Shown one piece after another: positions 32,312-43,023 of a DNA stretch of 61,063 nt (position 1 is its first letter; each line of letters begins with the position of its first letter). The notes beneath the pieces were generated by a model that ran no database searches, had not been told where the DNA came from, and was given only the letters and a program-made list of their open reading frames with translations. The stretch comes from Acidobacteriota bacterium. Its GTDB lineage: Bacteria; Acidobacteriota; Vicinamibacteria; Vicinamibacterales; UBA2999. The stretch lies in the NCBI GenBank assembly GCA_016789705.1, contig JAEUQR010000091.1:1-61063 (forward strand), given 5' to 3'. Both the position numbers and the translations under genes were made by a program.

Positions 32312-32728
32312 CTACTTCTTCGCCGCGGCGAGGCTGCGGATGTAGTTCACGAGATGCCAGGTGTCCTGTTCGGCCACCTTACCCTTGAACGCGGTCATCT
32401 TGGAACCGGCTCCGGCACCATCCTGGATGACGGCGAAGATCTCACCATCCGTCGCACCGAAAGCCCAGGTGGCATCGGTGAGATCCGAGGCGTTCATCTT
32501 CTTGGCCATCGGTGTCTCGGCGGCGCCGGCGGCGCCGTGACACATCCGGCACTGCTTCTGATACACCTGTTGACCGGCGGTCACAGACGCCGCACTCGTG
32601 GCGACGGGGTTCTTCATCTTGGCGGCGGCCGCGCGGGAGGTGCCTTGTCCGGCCTCCGCAGCTGCTCCAAGCGCAAACACAAGACACCATCCGGCGACTG
32701 CACCAGTCGTCACAATCCGCTGACCCAT
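32312..32728 (-). CDS. Monohaem cytochrome c (ActE-like), first module
   Basis: The ATG at 32728 lies ten bases after AAGGAG; 40 codons of upstream extension have no such signal. The 138-residue protein has a signal peptide (to AAAEAGQ at about 28), one CRMCH haem site, and the class I cytochrome c pattern with a distal methionine near KMTAF and helix WHLVNYIRSL. It is the first gene of the module, so it may be the electron acceptor of the complex or a fixed subunit. The operon promoter should lie between 32729 and 32887, but I see no clear -35/-10 pair. Confidence 0.88.
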   Translation of the reverse strand: MGQRIVTTGAVAGWCLVFALGAAAEAGQGTSRAAAAKMKNPVATSAASVTAGQQVYQKQCRMCHGAAGAAETPMAKKMNASDLTDATWAFGATDGEIFAVIQDGAGAGSKMTAFKGKVAEQDTWHLVNYIRSLAAAKK

Positions 32729-32887
32729 CCCCGTTGTGCTCCTTCGTGTGGCGTGCACGATGCGCCGCGAGACAGTTTCCCATCGCCTCCGCGCATGGGT
32801 CAATTCGCTGCGAATCGCATGGTCACATACGCCCATGACGAATTGCAACCGAATGTCACGTCTTGATCGGTTGAGCCCGCCTCGGCA

Positions 32888-33499
32888 TCAGCGTTCGAGC
32901 ACCCACGTGGTCATGCAACGCTGGTCCTGCACGATCGTGGTCTTCAGGGGATCGAGCTGGCGGCCGCCCAGCCGCCGCGTCGTGGCCATCAGCGTCGTTT
33001 CGTCCACGAGATACCGCTCGGAGCCGTCGGGCATGAGGTAGCGGCTGTTGCCGAGCGGCTGCATGCGGTCGGCCATGCCGATCGACGACGCCAGCCGCGC
33101 GAAGAAGAGTCCGCCAGGCCGGAGCACGCGCCACATCTCCTTCACCATCGCCTCGAAGTGGGCGTCGTCGCGCGCGAAGTGCAGCACGGCGTTGCTGATG
33201 ACGACGTCGAAGGTCGCGTCGGCGAACGAGGATTGCTCCACGGGCTCGACACGGAAGTGGTCTGCCCCGAGCGCGGGTGCAAGCCCGCGGGCAAGCGCGC
33301 GCACCGCGTCGACCGCCTCGGGTTCACGATCCGTGGCGTAGACGTCGTAGCCGTCACGCAGCAGGTGAACGAGATTGCGGCCCGTGCCACAGCCCATGTC
33401 CACGACACGCATGCCGGGCACAATCCGGCCGCGCAGGAACTGGTCGAACAGGTAGATGTCGATGTGGCCGAATCGGTCGTAGAGGAGCCCGCTGCTCAT
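32888..33499 (-). CDS. Class I SAM-dependent methyltransferase
   Basis: The ATG at 33499 overlaps the upstream stop (ATGA); the longer ORF runs across that gene. The 203-residue enzyme has motif I VVDMGCGTGRNL (about 30-41), an acidic residue in YATDREPEAV that binds the SAM ribose, FDVVISNAVLHFARDD (motif IV) and MWRVLRPGGLFFARL (motif VI). This is the ubiE/COQ5-like small-molecule methyltransferase pattern. The substrate is unknown. It is coupled with the unknown exported protein encoded before it. Confidence 0.85.
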   Translation of the reverse strand: MSSGLLYDRFGHIDIYLFDQFLRGRIVPGMRVVDMGCGTGRNLVHLLRDGYDVYATDREPEAVDAVRALARGLAPALGADHFRVEPVEQSSFADATFDVVISNAVLHFARDDAHFEAMVKEMWRVLRPGGLFFARLASSIGMADRMQPLGNSRYLMPDGSERYLVDETTLMATTRRLGGRQLDPLKTTIVQDQRCMTTWVLER

Positions 33500-34278
33500 C
33501 GTTTTCGCCTCACACGTGGCACAACCGACGACAGGCGACCGGCGGCGGCGATGAACGCGGCGTCGCGCTCGCAGTACCACCAGCCGTCCCGGTAGGTGAG
33601 GGGATGGTCGAAGTGGTGCGGACACCGCGGCCACTGCGCATCTCCCGACGCGTGCACGGCGCGCTGCGCCGCCGTGACCTGTGCCGCCAGTGCTTCGGCC
33701 GGCGTGCCGGCCTGACCAGCCGGCGGCGACGTCGGCACGACATCGGCCCAGGCGTGCCCCGACGTCCGCTCGATGTCGCGCCGCACGGCCTTCAGCGTCT
33801 TCGCGACGTCCCGTGGCGTGAGCCGCCGGCTGTTGGCGCACTCGATCGTGAGGTCTTTGCCAACGCGCGGCTCACGGCACGGCGCCAGTTCGACATCGGC
33901 GTTGCTGCCGCGGCCCGACACCGTGTGCACAGCGCTGACGGCACTGGCGCCGAGGCCGTCGAACAGGATGCCGTCGACGTCTGGCACCTGCCAGATCGCC
34001 CACGCGGCCTGCCCGCGGCGCTGGGCCGCGAGCACGCAGCGCAGCGCCCCGCTGATTTCGCGGCGGCCGACCGGCAGGGGACCATCGACGCGGCGCAGCG
34101 TGTAGATGCCGCAGTTGCGGCCGGCCGGGCCGGTGAGCTTCTCGATCTCGCCCGTGACGATGGTGGCCACGTGCTGCTGGCGTTCATCGAGGGCAGTCTG
34201 CGCCGTCGCCGGCGGCCCGGGCCACAGCGTGATGCCCACGGCGGCCGCCGCGCCCGCTGCCAACCGTCGTCGTGACAT
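33496..34278 (-). CDS. Secreted protein of unknown function with C-terminal CxHH/C site
   Basis: The 260-residue protein starts MSRRRLAAGAAAAVGITLWPGPPATAQ, a signal peptide with an arginine cluster. The middle is unfamiliar (IVTGEIEKLTGPAGRNCGIYTLRRVDG). About 40 residues from the end, CPHHFDHPLTYRDGWWYCERD has the look of a zinc or disulfide-stabilised knuckle. Several isolated cysteines suggest disulfides. It lies six bases downstream of the acylase gene and overlaps the methyltransferase gene. No function can be assigned. Confidence 0.5.
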   Translation of the reverse strand: MSRRRLAAGAAAAVGITLWPGPPATAQTALDERQQHVATIVTGEIEKLTGPAGRNCGIYTLRRVDGPLPVGRREISGALRCVLAAQRRGQAAWAIWQVPDVDGILFDGLGASAVSAVHTVSGRGSNADVELAPCREPRVGKDLTIECANSRRLTPRDVAKTLKAVRRDIERTSGHAWADVVPTSPPAGQAGTPAEALAAQVTAAQRAVHASGDAQWPRCPHHFDHPLTYRDGWWYCERDAAFIAAAGRLSSVVPRVRRKR

Positions 34279-34284
34279 CGGCGC

Positions 34285-36483
34285 CTACTTCCCGGGGTTG
34301 TAGGTCCTCTCGGTGTGCCCTTCGAGCTGCTTCGGGTAGAAGTAGACCTCGCGCAGGTTACCGGTGGCGTAGCGTTCGGCCTGGTCGTTGAAGTGCTTCG
34401 ACGTGATGTCGCTGCTCAGGCCGCCGGCCGTGATGGCGCGGGCGCGCACGCCGTCCTTGCCGAACTCGACGGCGGCGACGAAGCTGTTGCCGCTCGACCC
34501 GTAGATGCGCTTGCTGCCGTTGTACGAGCGGGCGCCGAAGGACGCGAGCGAGCCCCACCGCGCGGAGGCGAAGCCCACCGGGGTGCTCGGCTTGTCGTCG
34601 GTGTAGGGATGCACGATCTCGGGCGAGATGCGCTGGAAGCGGTTGATCTCGCCCCACGGCGTCTGCCACTTGCCGAAGTCGGCCGTCAGCTTGTCGACCA
34701 CGGCGGCGAGCGCCTCGAGGCGCTGCTGCGGGGTGGCCTTCGTGCGCATCTGCTCGTAGACGCTGATGCCGGCCTTGCGGGCGGCGTCGCTGCTCTTCGA
34801 CCAGAGTTCCTCGCCCCAGAAGATGGCGAGCGACTGCGGCACCGAATCCACCGCCCAGCGGCGATCCCAGGCCTTGAGCGCCGCGATCGGCTCGGCGAGC
34901 TTCGCCTTGAGCGGGTTCGACGCCGGCGCCTGATCCCACGCCTTCAGCAGCAGCGGAATCTGCACGTCGAATTCGGGCTGCGCGGTGTCGAAGCCGGCGG
35001 CGATGAGCGCGTCGATCGAGAAGTCCTTCCTGCCGTCGAGCACGCGGATGGCGTGGATGCCGCGCGGGTTCTCGCCGGCGGTGTCGAAATAGGCGGGAAA
35101 GTCGCTCTTCTTCTTGCTGTACTTGCCGGCGGCCATGAACGGCCAGTCGTTGGTGTTGTAGACCCAGCCGTTCGGCGGGTTCTCCACGCTGGGGCTGTCG
35201 TCCACGGCGTGCACGCCCTGCCAGTCGTTGGCCGGCACGCTGCCGTCGACCGGCGCCTCCCAATCGAGCTTCGGGTTGCGCTTCGGCACGAAGTTCGAGT
35301 GGAAGTAGGCGATGTTGCCGTCGGCATCGGCGTAGAGCGTGTCGTTCGACGAGTTGGTGTGGAGCTCCATCACCTGCTTGTACTCGGCGATGTTCTTCGT
35401 CTTCGTGCGGCCGTAGGACTGCTGCAGTGCTTTGAGCGGCTGCTCCATCAGGCTCACCGCCACCCACTTGCCGTCCTGCTCGCGCACGATCGGTCCGTGA
35501 TGCGTGCGCCAGGTGGTGAACTCCTTCGTCGCCATCCCGCTGGCCGTCTTGTAGGGGACGGTGATCTTCTTCATCGTCGCTTCGCGTTCCTCGGTGCCGT
35601 GCTTGTAGAAGACCTTGCCGTCTTTCTGGACGATGGTCTCGAGGAACTCGTCGATGTTGTCGACGCCGCTCGAGGTGTGCATCCAGCCGGCCTTCTCGTT
35701 GAAGCCCTGGTAGATGAAGAACTGGCCCCAGGTGAGCGCGCCGTAGGCGTTCAGCCCCTCGCTGCTCGTCATCTGCGCTTCTTCGCGGAACGAGAACGAG
35801 GTGTGCGGGTTGATCCAGAGCAGCGCCTTGCCATTCGTGGTGTTGGCCGGCGCCACCGCGAAGCCGTTCGAGCCGGTGGGTTCGGGCGGCACGGCCATGT
35901 AGCGCGGGTCGGGCTCGACGCGGGCGAGCGCCGCCGGGTTCTTGCCGTAAAAGGCCTCGAGGCGCGCGATCGACACGCTTTCGATGTCGCCACCGATGCT
36001 GCCTTCGCTGAAGCTGAGGGCCATCCACGGCTCGAACTTCGTGATGACGCGCGGCTTCACCTGCGGATGGGTGGCGAGATAGTAGTTCAGGCCGTCGGCC
36101 CAGCCCGTCATGAGCGCCTTGAGCCAGTCGGGCGCCTTCTCGTACTCGGCCTTGAGTTCGACCGGGTCGATGAAGAGCTTCATGCGGAGGTCGCGGTAGA
36201 TCTCCTTTTCACCTTCGGCTTCGGCCAGGCGGCCCATGGCGTTGATGAAGTTCGTCTCCACCCGGTTGAAGTCGTCTTCTGCCTGGGCGTACATCAGGCC
36301 GAAGACGGCGTCGGCGTCGGTCTTGCCCGTGATGTGCGGGATACCCCAGTCGTCGCGCACGATGGTGATCCCGGCGGCCCGCGCCTGCCAGGCGGCCGTT
36401 TCCGGCGACACCGCCGGGGCCGGCGGCGCGGCTTTGCACGAGACGAGCGCGACAAGGGCGAGAAGGGCGATCGAGCGCTTCAT
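34285..36483 (-). CDS. Penicillin-acylase-type N-terminal nucleophile hydrolase (S45), lipoprotein
   Basis: The ATG at 36483 gives 732 residues with a lipoprotein signal (LVALVSC at about 10-16). The protein follows the S45 plan: an alpha part starting ITIVRDDWGIPHITGKTDADAVFGLMYAQAEDDF, a spacer, then EPTGSNGFAV where Ser205 should become the N-terminal nucleophile after self-cleavage. The beta part has ALLWINPHTSF and NPPNGWVYNTND. Known members remove acyl groups from penicillins, acyl-homoserine lactones or other amides. The substrate here is unknown. It is anchored in the envelope, probably facing the periplasm. Confidence 0.88.
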   Translation of the reverse strand: MKRSIALLALVALVSCKAAPPAPAVSPETAAWQARAAGITIVRDDWGIPHITGKTDADAVFGLMYAQAEDDFNRVETNFINAMGRLAEAEGEKEIYRDLRMKLFIDPVELKAEYEKAPDWLKALMTGWADGLNYYLATHPQVKPRVITKFEPWMALSFSEGSIGGDIESVSIARLEAFYGKNPAALARVEPDPRYMAVPPEPTGSNGFAVAPANTTNGKALLWINPHTSFSFREEAQMTSSEGLNAYGALTWGQFFIYQGFNEKAGWMHTSSGVDNIDEFLETIVQKDGKVFYKHGTEEREATMKKITVPYKTASGMATKEFTTWRTHHGPIVREQDGKWVAVSLMEQPLKALQQSYGRTKTKNIAEYKQVMELHTNSSNDTLYADADGNIAYFHSNFVPKRNPKLDWEAPVDGSVPANDWQGVHAVDDSPSVENPPNGWVYNTNDWPFMAAGKYSKKKSDFPAYFDTAGENPRGIHAIRVLDGRKDFSIDALIAAGFDTAQPEFDVQIPLLLKAWDQAPASNPLKAKLAEPIAALKAWDRRWAVDSVPQSLAIFWGEELWSKSSDAARKAGISVYEQMRTKATPQQRLEALAAVVDKLTADFGKWQTPWGEINRFQRISPEIVHPYTDDKPSTPVGFASARWGSLASFGARSYNGSKRIYGSSGNSFVAAVEFGKDGVRARAITAGGLSSDITSKHFNDQAERYATGNLREVYFYPKQLEGHTERTYNPGK

Positions 36484-36726
36484 GGGACAAACTCCAGCGG
36501 CCTGAGCGGCACGTCGTGGTCGACGGCGGCGCGTGGATTGTGGCACATCCGGGCAGGCCGGAGCGCGGAACGACGATGTTGCAGGGGAGACGAGGGGGGA
36601 TGCCGTGGCGGCACGAGCGGTCGGATCCACTCGTGCCGGCAGGGGTCGTTCGGGAGCACCAGGCGTTTCCGCCGGGCGGTGAGAGCGGGCCGCGCCTCGC
36701 GGCGCCGCTGGTGCGGGTCGTCGGGG

Positions 36727-37047
36727 CTACTGCCCCATCGGGGTGTAGTTCAGCCAGCCGCGCGTCGCGTAGTCCATGAGCGTTTCGGCGAACAGGATCG
36801 CGACGAAGAACAGGCTCAACACGACGGTGAGCTTGGTGAGCCGGCTGCTGTACTTCACGTGCATGAAGAACAGGATGACGAGCGTGGCTTTCACGCCGGC
36901 GATGGCCAGGGCGACGATCGGGTTGAACGCGCCGAGGTTGACGAACGCGGCACCGACGGTGATGGCCGAGAGCACCATCAGCGCGGCGAAGATCGACAGG
37001 TAGGTGCTGAGGGGCGAGACGTGAACGCCAGAGTGTCCGGATGACAT
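36727..37047 (-). CDS. coxD: Cytochrome c oxidase subunit IV (CoxD-like)
   Basis: The 106-residue protein has three membrane helices (about 14-34, 43-63 and 71-92) and the family motif AIAGVKATLVILFFMHVKYSSRLTKL. Subunit IV stabilises the aa3/caa3 oxidase. It is the last gene of the ACIII-oxidase cluster, ten bases after coxC. A 243-base gap of no evident content separates it from the acylase gene; two small GC hairpins near 36690 could help end the transcript. Confidence 0.85.
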   Translation of the reverse strand: MSSGHSGVHVSPLSTYLSIFAALMVLSAITVGAAFVNLGAFNPIVALAIAGVKATLVILFFMHVKYSSRLTKLTVVLSLFFVAILFAETLMDYATRGWLNYTPMGQ

Positions 37048-37057
37048 TGATACCGCC

Positions 37058-37808
37058 CTAGTGCCGCTCGACCAGATACAGGAGCGGGAACAGGAAGATC
37101 CACACGATGTCGACGAAGTGCCAGTAGAGCCCGGTCATCTCGACCGGCGCGTGGTACTCGCTGTCGAACCGGCCCTTGTGCGCCATCCACGCGATGATGA
37201 ACAGGATCACGATGCCCACGATCATGTGGAGCGCGTGCAGCCCGGTCATCACGAAGTAGAGGCTGAAGAAGATCTGCGTGGTCCGCTGGATCTGGTCGCG
37301 GCCCATGGTGACGCCTTCGGCCGGCGCCTCATGGCCTTCGCCGCTCGCTTCGGCGTGGCCGAAGAAGTCGAACGTGGCGCCCGGCACGTGGTGGTGCTCG
37401 AACTTGAGCGCGTACTCGTAGACCTTGATTCCGAGGAACACCGAGCCGAGGATGATGGTGGCGATGAGCCAGTTCACCGTGGCCTTGCGCTGGTTGGTCT
37501 GCGCCGACCGCACCGACAGGGCCATCGTCAGCGAGCTGCCGATGAGCACGACGGTGTTGATGAGACCGGGGACGATTTCAATCGATTTGCTCGCCAGGGC
37601 GAACGCCTCGTAGTACCACATCCGGTAGAGCGTGTAGGTGATGAACAGCCCGCCGAAGAAGAGCACTTCGGTGAGCAGGAACACCCACATGCCGAGCACC
37701 CCAGCTTCGCGCTGCTGGGACATCGTGCTGAAGTGGTGCTGCAGCGCGGGATGATGCGCGTGATCGTGGCCGTGCATTGACGGGGCCCCTTCGGCGTGAG
37801 CGTAGCCG

Positions 37809-37816
<8 letters not shown>
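37058..37816 (-). CDS. coxC: Cytochrome c oxidase subunit III (CoxC)
   Basis: The start is TTG at 37816, overlapping the coxA stop by eight bases. The 252-residue protein has a histidine-rich lead ([15 protein letters not shown]), then five membrane helices with [37 protein letters not shown] and [18 protein letters not shown], all subunit III hallmarks. An insert of about 30 residues lies in a loop ([26 protein letters not shown]). Subunit III protects subunit I from turnover damage. Confidence 0.95.
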
Positions 37817-39431
<1,615 letters not shown>

Positions 39432-39434
39432 GGC

Positions 39435-40448
39435 TTACCTTCGCGCGCCCTGCGCCGGCGCGGCTGGCGTGCTGGTTGAGGGGGCCGCCGCCGGCACGGG
39501 CGCCGGCGCGCTTGCGGCCGCCTGGGGCGACAGCGACTTGATGTGTTCGATGAGCGCCGCGAGACCCTCTTCGCTGACGAGACCCTGGAAGGTCGGCATC
39601 AGGGGCGTGAAGCCCTTCACGATCTTGGCCTGCGAGTTCAGAATCGACTCACGCAGGTAGCCTTCATCGACGATGGCCGTCTGGCCGCCGGCCAGTTCCA
39701 CCTGCTTGCCGACGATGTCCTTGAGCGACGGACCGCGGCCCTGGCCGCTGTCGAGATGGCAGGTGTTGCACGCCAGGTCGTTGAAGAGCTTGGCGCCGCG
39801 CTCGGCCATGGTGCCTTCGCTGCCGCCGCCGGCCAGCCAGTCCTGGTACTGCTGCGGCTCCATCACGATGACGGTGCCGATCATCCCCGAGTGCTTCGTG
39901 CCGCAGTATTCGGCGCAGAAGATGTGGTACCGGCCGGGCTTCGTGGCTTCGAACCACAGCGGCTGGTAGCGGCCGGGAATGGCGTCGATCTTGGTGCGGA
40001 ACGACGGAAAGTAGAGGTCGTGCAGCACGTCTTCCGAGGTGACGAGCACCTTGATCGGACGTCCCACCGGCACGTGCAGCTCATTGATCTCGCGCTGGCC
40101 GCCGGTGTGCTGGAACTTCCACATCCACTGCTTGCCGACCGCGTAGATCTGCAGGCTCTCCGCCGGGGCGCGGCGCATCTCGTAGTAGAGCTTGGCGCCC
40201 CACGCGAACATCACCATCGCGATGATGGTCGGGATGATCGACCACAGCAGCTCGAGGGGCAGCGACCCCTCGATATGCGCGCCGATCTCCTCCGGATGTC
40301 TGCGACGATACCGGAAGGCGAAGAACACGACAGCCGCCGAGATGGCCACCGTGAAGAACGCCGAGACGGCAACGATGAAGAGATAGAGCGCGTCGACCTC
40401 CGAAGCGAAGGACGATGCGGCCTCTGGAAACAGCGGAATACCACCCAT
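39435..40448 (-). CDS. coxB: Cytochrome c oxidase subunit II fused to cytochrome c (CoxB, caa3)
   Basis: The 337-residue protein has two membrane helices (about 20-45 and 66-88) and the cupredoxin domain with the CuA site CAEYCGTKHSGMIGTVIVM. A cytochrome c domain follows (CNTCH at about 247, then TFQGLVSEEGLAALIEHIKSL). This fusion defines caa3 oxidases, which take electrons from cytochrome c or directly from ACIII. The last 25 residues are alanine/proline-rich. It lies six bases after senC. Confidence 0.96.
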   Translation of the reverse strand: MGGIPLFPEAASSFASEVDALYLFIVAVSAFFTVAISAAVVFFAFRYRRRHPEEIGAHIEGSLPLELLWSIIPTIIAMVMFAWGAKLYYEMRRAPAESLQIYAVGKQWMWKFQHTGGQREINELHVPVGRPIKVLVTSEDVLHDLYFPSFRTKIDAIPGRYQPLWFEATKPGRYHIFCAEYCGTKHSGMIGTVIVMEPQQYQDWLAGGGSEGTMAERGAKLFNDLACNTCHLDSGQGRGPSLKDIVGKQVELAGGQTAIVDEGYLRESILNSQAKIVKGFTPLMPTFQGLVSEEGLAALIEHIKSLSPQAAASAPAPVPAAAPSTSTPAAPAQGARR

Positions 40449-40454
40449 AAGGAC

Positions 40455-41309
40455 CTAGTGCCCAGCCTGGGCGCGGTTATCGCGCCTGAGCGAAATCGCG
40501 ACGAACCCGAGCAGCGCCACCATGGTGACGACGCCGCCCATCCTGACGGCGTTCATGGCCACGAGGCTGTAAGACCCCGTGGCGGGTTCGTAGTGATAGC
40601 AGTAGAGCAACACCTGATCGACCACCGATCCGATCTTGCCCGCCGACGACTCCATCAGCGCGAACTTCAGATCGCGCGGCGGATACTCGATCCCGAAGAG
40701 GTAGCGTGACAGCTTCCCTTCGGGCGTTGTGACGATGATGCCGCTCGCGTGCGCGAACTGCTGCGAGGCGGCGTCCCAGGCGAACTGGAAGCCGGCCGTG
40801 CCTGTGACGCGCTTGATCGTCGCTTCGTCACCGGTGAGGAAGTGCCAGCCGCGTTCGCTGCCCGGACGCTGGTAGCGGTCGAGGTATGTGGCCTTCTTCG
40901 CGGCCGCCTGGGTGGGCGTTTCGCGGGCGTCGAAACTGATGGCGACGACGTCGAAATCCGTGCCCACCGTCTGGTCGAGCACACCGACGCCGCTCACCAG
41001 TCCGTTCAGGATCTGATTACAGAGCATCGGGCACTCGTAGTACACGAACGCCAGCACGACCGGCCGTTCGCCGAAGTAGTCGCCGAGGCGCACCGTCTTG
41101 CCGGTGTCGTCCTTGAAGACGGCGTCCACCGGCAATTGCGCGTCGAGCTTCTGGTCGAACTTCACCTGCTGCAGCGCCGACGGCATCGCGTTCGACGGCG
41201 GCCCGGCTTCGGGCCTGAGCCCGGGCGCGTTGGCCTGGGCGTGCACGGACACGTGTGCCAGCACGGCGAGAGCCGCGGTCGCGAGCACGTGCCGGGTGAA
41301 GGTCTTCAT
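40455..41309 (-). CDS. senC: SCO1/SenC copper chaperone
   Basis: The 284-residue protein has a signal peptide (to VSVHAQ at about 25) and a thioredoxin-like fold with the copper site CPMLC (CxxxC) near residue 98, plus the distal His in FAHASGIIVTTPEG. It has an extra C-terminal helix (VRMGGVVTMVALLGFVAISL) that anchors it in the membrane, unusual since most SCO proteins are anchored by the N terminus. It should load copper into CuA of CoxB, encoded next. Confidence 0.92.
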   Translation of the reverse strand: MKTFTRHVLATAALAVLAHVSVHAQANAPGLRPEAGPPSNAMPSALQQVKFDQKLDAQLPVDAVFKDDTGKTVRLGDYFGERPVVLAFVYYECPMLCNQILNGLVSGVGVLDQTVGTDFDVVAISFDARETPTQAAAKKATYLDRYQRPGSERGWHFLTGDEATIKRVTGTAGFQFAWDAASQQFAHASGIIVTTPEGKLSRYLFGIEYPPRDLKFALMESSAGKIGSVVDQVLLYCYHYEPATGSYSLVAMNAVRMGGVVTMVALLGFVAISLRRDNRAQAGH

Positions 41310-41318
41310 GATCGTGAG

Positions 41319-41789
41319 TTACCGGGGCGCCGCGGTGCGGCCGGCCGACGAATCCTGCACGACCATCGTCGGCGCCGACGACCCGCCCGGGCGGGCCGGG
41401 AGCCCGCGCTCGAGCGTGAGCGCCATGGCGCGATCGATCGGAATGTGCACGACGCCGTTGGCCTTGTCGACCCAGCCGTAGCTCGTGAGCTGCGCGCGCT
41501 GTTCCGCCTTGAGCTGCATGACGTCCTTGAAGGGCTGCGTCTGCAGACGGGGCGCCGGCGGATCCTGCGACACGCCCTGCGCGAGCGGGAAGCGGCGCGC
41601 CGCGGCGTCGGCCGCGTCACCGCGGCGTTCGAGGAACGTGTAGGTGCCGTAGACGATGGCGGCGCCAATCACCATGGACACGGCGAGCCAGATCCCGAAC
41701 CGGTAGCCGATACCGGGATCGATATCCGTATGCTCGTACTCTGCCCCCGGGGGCGTTGGTCCGTATTCGAGATCCGCGTCGTTCGACAT
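41319..41789 (-). CDS. Conserved single-helix protein of the cytochrome oxidase cluster, function unknown
   Basis: The 156-residue protein has an acidic N-terminal tail, one membrane helix (about 31-52: FGIWLAVSMVIGAAIVYGTYTF), and a periplasmic part with EQRAQLTSYGWVDKANGVV followed by HIPIDRAMAL. I recognise the YGWVD...IPIDRAM pattern from proteins beside oxidase or ACIII genes in several phyla, but no function is known. It sits between actF and senC, suggesting a role in assembly or in contact between ACIII and the oxidase. Confidence 0.6.
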   Translation of the reverse strand: MSNDADLEYGPTPPGAEYEHTDIDPGIGYRFGIWLAVSMVIGAAIVYGTYTFLERRGDAADAAARRFPLAQGVSQDPPAPRLQTQPFKDVMQLKAEQRAQLTSYGWVDKANGVVHIPIDRAMALTLERGLPARPGGSSAPTMVVQDSSAGRTAAPR

Positions 41790-41845
41790 GTCGTTGTCCC
41801 GGCAAGGTCGAGGGTCGTCCGAGTCCCTGTTCCCTGGTCCCTGTC

Positions 41846-43021
41846 CTAGTGCGTGTGGTGCGTGAGCGCCTTCGCCAGTCCCTCGTCCTGCAGGGGGAGC
41901 AGCGGGCGGCCCTTGAGCTGCATGGCGAACAGCATCACGAAGATGCCGCCGAGCGCGATCGGCAGCGCGACGTCGATGAGGCCCAGCGAGAGGCCGTCGT
42001 TGTGGAATTCAGGCGCCACGTGCCAGTAGTAGTCGACCACGCGGATGCCGACGATCCAGAGCGCGATCTTGCTGACGCGGCTCCAGTCGCGCTTGATGTC
42101 GCGGGCGAGCAGGAGCACGTAGGGCAGGATGAAGTGGAAGATCACGAGCGTCCAGCCGATCCACTGCCAGCCGTGCTGCGACCGCACCCAGTAGTGGGGG
42201 ATCTCTTCCTGTGTGTTCGCCGAGTAGATGATGATGAACTGCGAGAACGACAGGTACGCCCACAGCATGATGAAGGCGAACAGGAACTTGCCGAGGTCGT
42301 GGAAGTGCGACGGGTTCACCACGTGGTTCATCGGGCCTTCCTTCGAGAGGCGGGCCAGGATGAAGATGGCGAAGGCGAGCGCGGAGAGGCCCCAGCCGAC
42401 GACGTAGAGCAGGCCCCACATGGTCGAGAACCAGTGCGGGTTGACCGACATCGTCCAGTCGACGACCGCGAAGGTCACGGTGAGACCGAACACGAGCAGG
42501 CCGCCGGCCGAGAGCGCCGTCATCTTGCCGGCGAGGGCCGGGTCGCCGGTGCGATCCTGCTCCGCCGACCACGCGCTCAGACGCAGCGCCATGAAGCACC
42601 ACACGGCGAAGTAGAAGACGTAGCGGCCGATGAAGAACGGCACGTTCAGGTAGGCCGCCTTGTCGAGGATGACCGGGTCGGTCGTCTCGTGCGTCCAGTG
42701 GTAGAGGTGACCCATGCCGGCCAGGATCGGCAGGCCGAGAATCGCCATCACGGGCAGCGTGCGGGTGGCCGCTTCGAGGATGCGCCGGATGACGACGCCC
42801 CAGGCGCCGCCGCTCAGGTGATGCACCATCAGCAGCGCGAGGCTGCCAAGGCCCACGCCGGTCCAGTAGACCCAGGCCACCAGATACGCTTCGTAGAAGC
42901 GATCCGCGCCCGCCATCGTGAAGCCGACGCCGGTGAGCACGGCGCCGATGACGGCGGCGATCATGCCCTTCGACTGCAGGCCCGAGAGGCTCTCGGGCGG
43001 GGTGTAGGTTTCCGAAGCCAT
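41846..43021 (-). CDS. actF: ACIII membrane subunit ActF
   Basis: The ATG at 43021, two bases from the actE stop, gives 391 residues; the longer ORF runs back over actE. It has about ten membrane helices and the ActF plan: GMIAAVIGAVLTGVGF, then HLSGGAWGVVIRRILEAA, HLYHWTHE, FFIGRYVFYFAVW and NPHWFSTMWGLLYVVGW. ActF is the second NrfD-like subunit of Alternative Complex III and, unlike ActC, is thought not to hold the active quinol site. The first ACIII-like module has no ActF counterpart. Confidence 0.93.
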   Translation of the reverse strand: MASETYTPPESLSGLQSKGMIAAVIGAVLTGVGFTMAGADRFYEAYLVAWVYWTGVGLGSLALLMVHHLSGGAWGVVIRRILEAATRTLPVMAILGLPILAGMGHLYHWTHETTDPVILDKAAYLNVPFFIGRYVFYFAVWCFMALRLSAWSAEQDRTGDPALAGKMTALSAGGLLVFGLTVTFAVVDWTMSVNPHWFSTMWGLLYVVGWGLSALAFAIFILARLSKEGPMNHVVNPSHFHDLGKFLFAFIMLWAYLSFSQFIIIYSANTQEEIPHYWVRSQHGWQWIGWTLVIFHFILPYVLLLARDIKRDWSRVSKIALWIVGIRVVDYYWHVAPEFHNDGLSLGLIDVALPIALGGIFVMLFAMQLKGRPLLPLQDEGLAKALTHHTH

Positions 43022-43023
43022 GT

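Noticed and set aside
29427..32345. A 972-codon plus-strand open frame
   Set aside because: Shadow of the first-module ActB1 and cytochrome genes; no recognisable domain and it crosses several real gene borders.
34315..37044. A 909-codon plus-strand open frame
   Set aside because: Antisense shadow of the acylase and coxD genes, with no domain or credible start.
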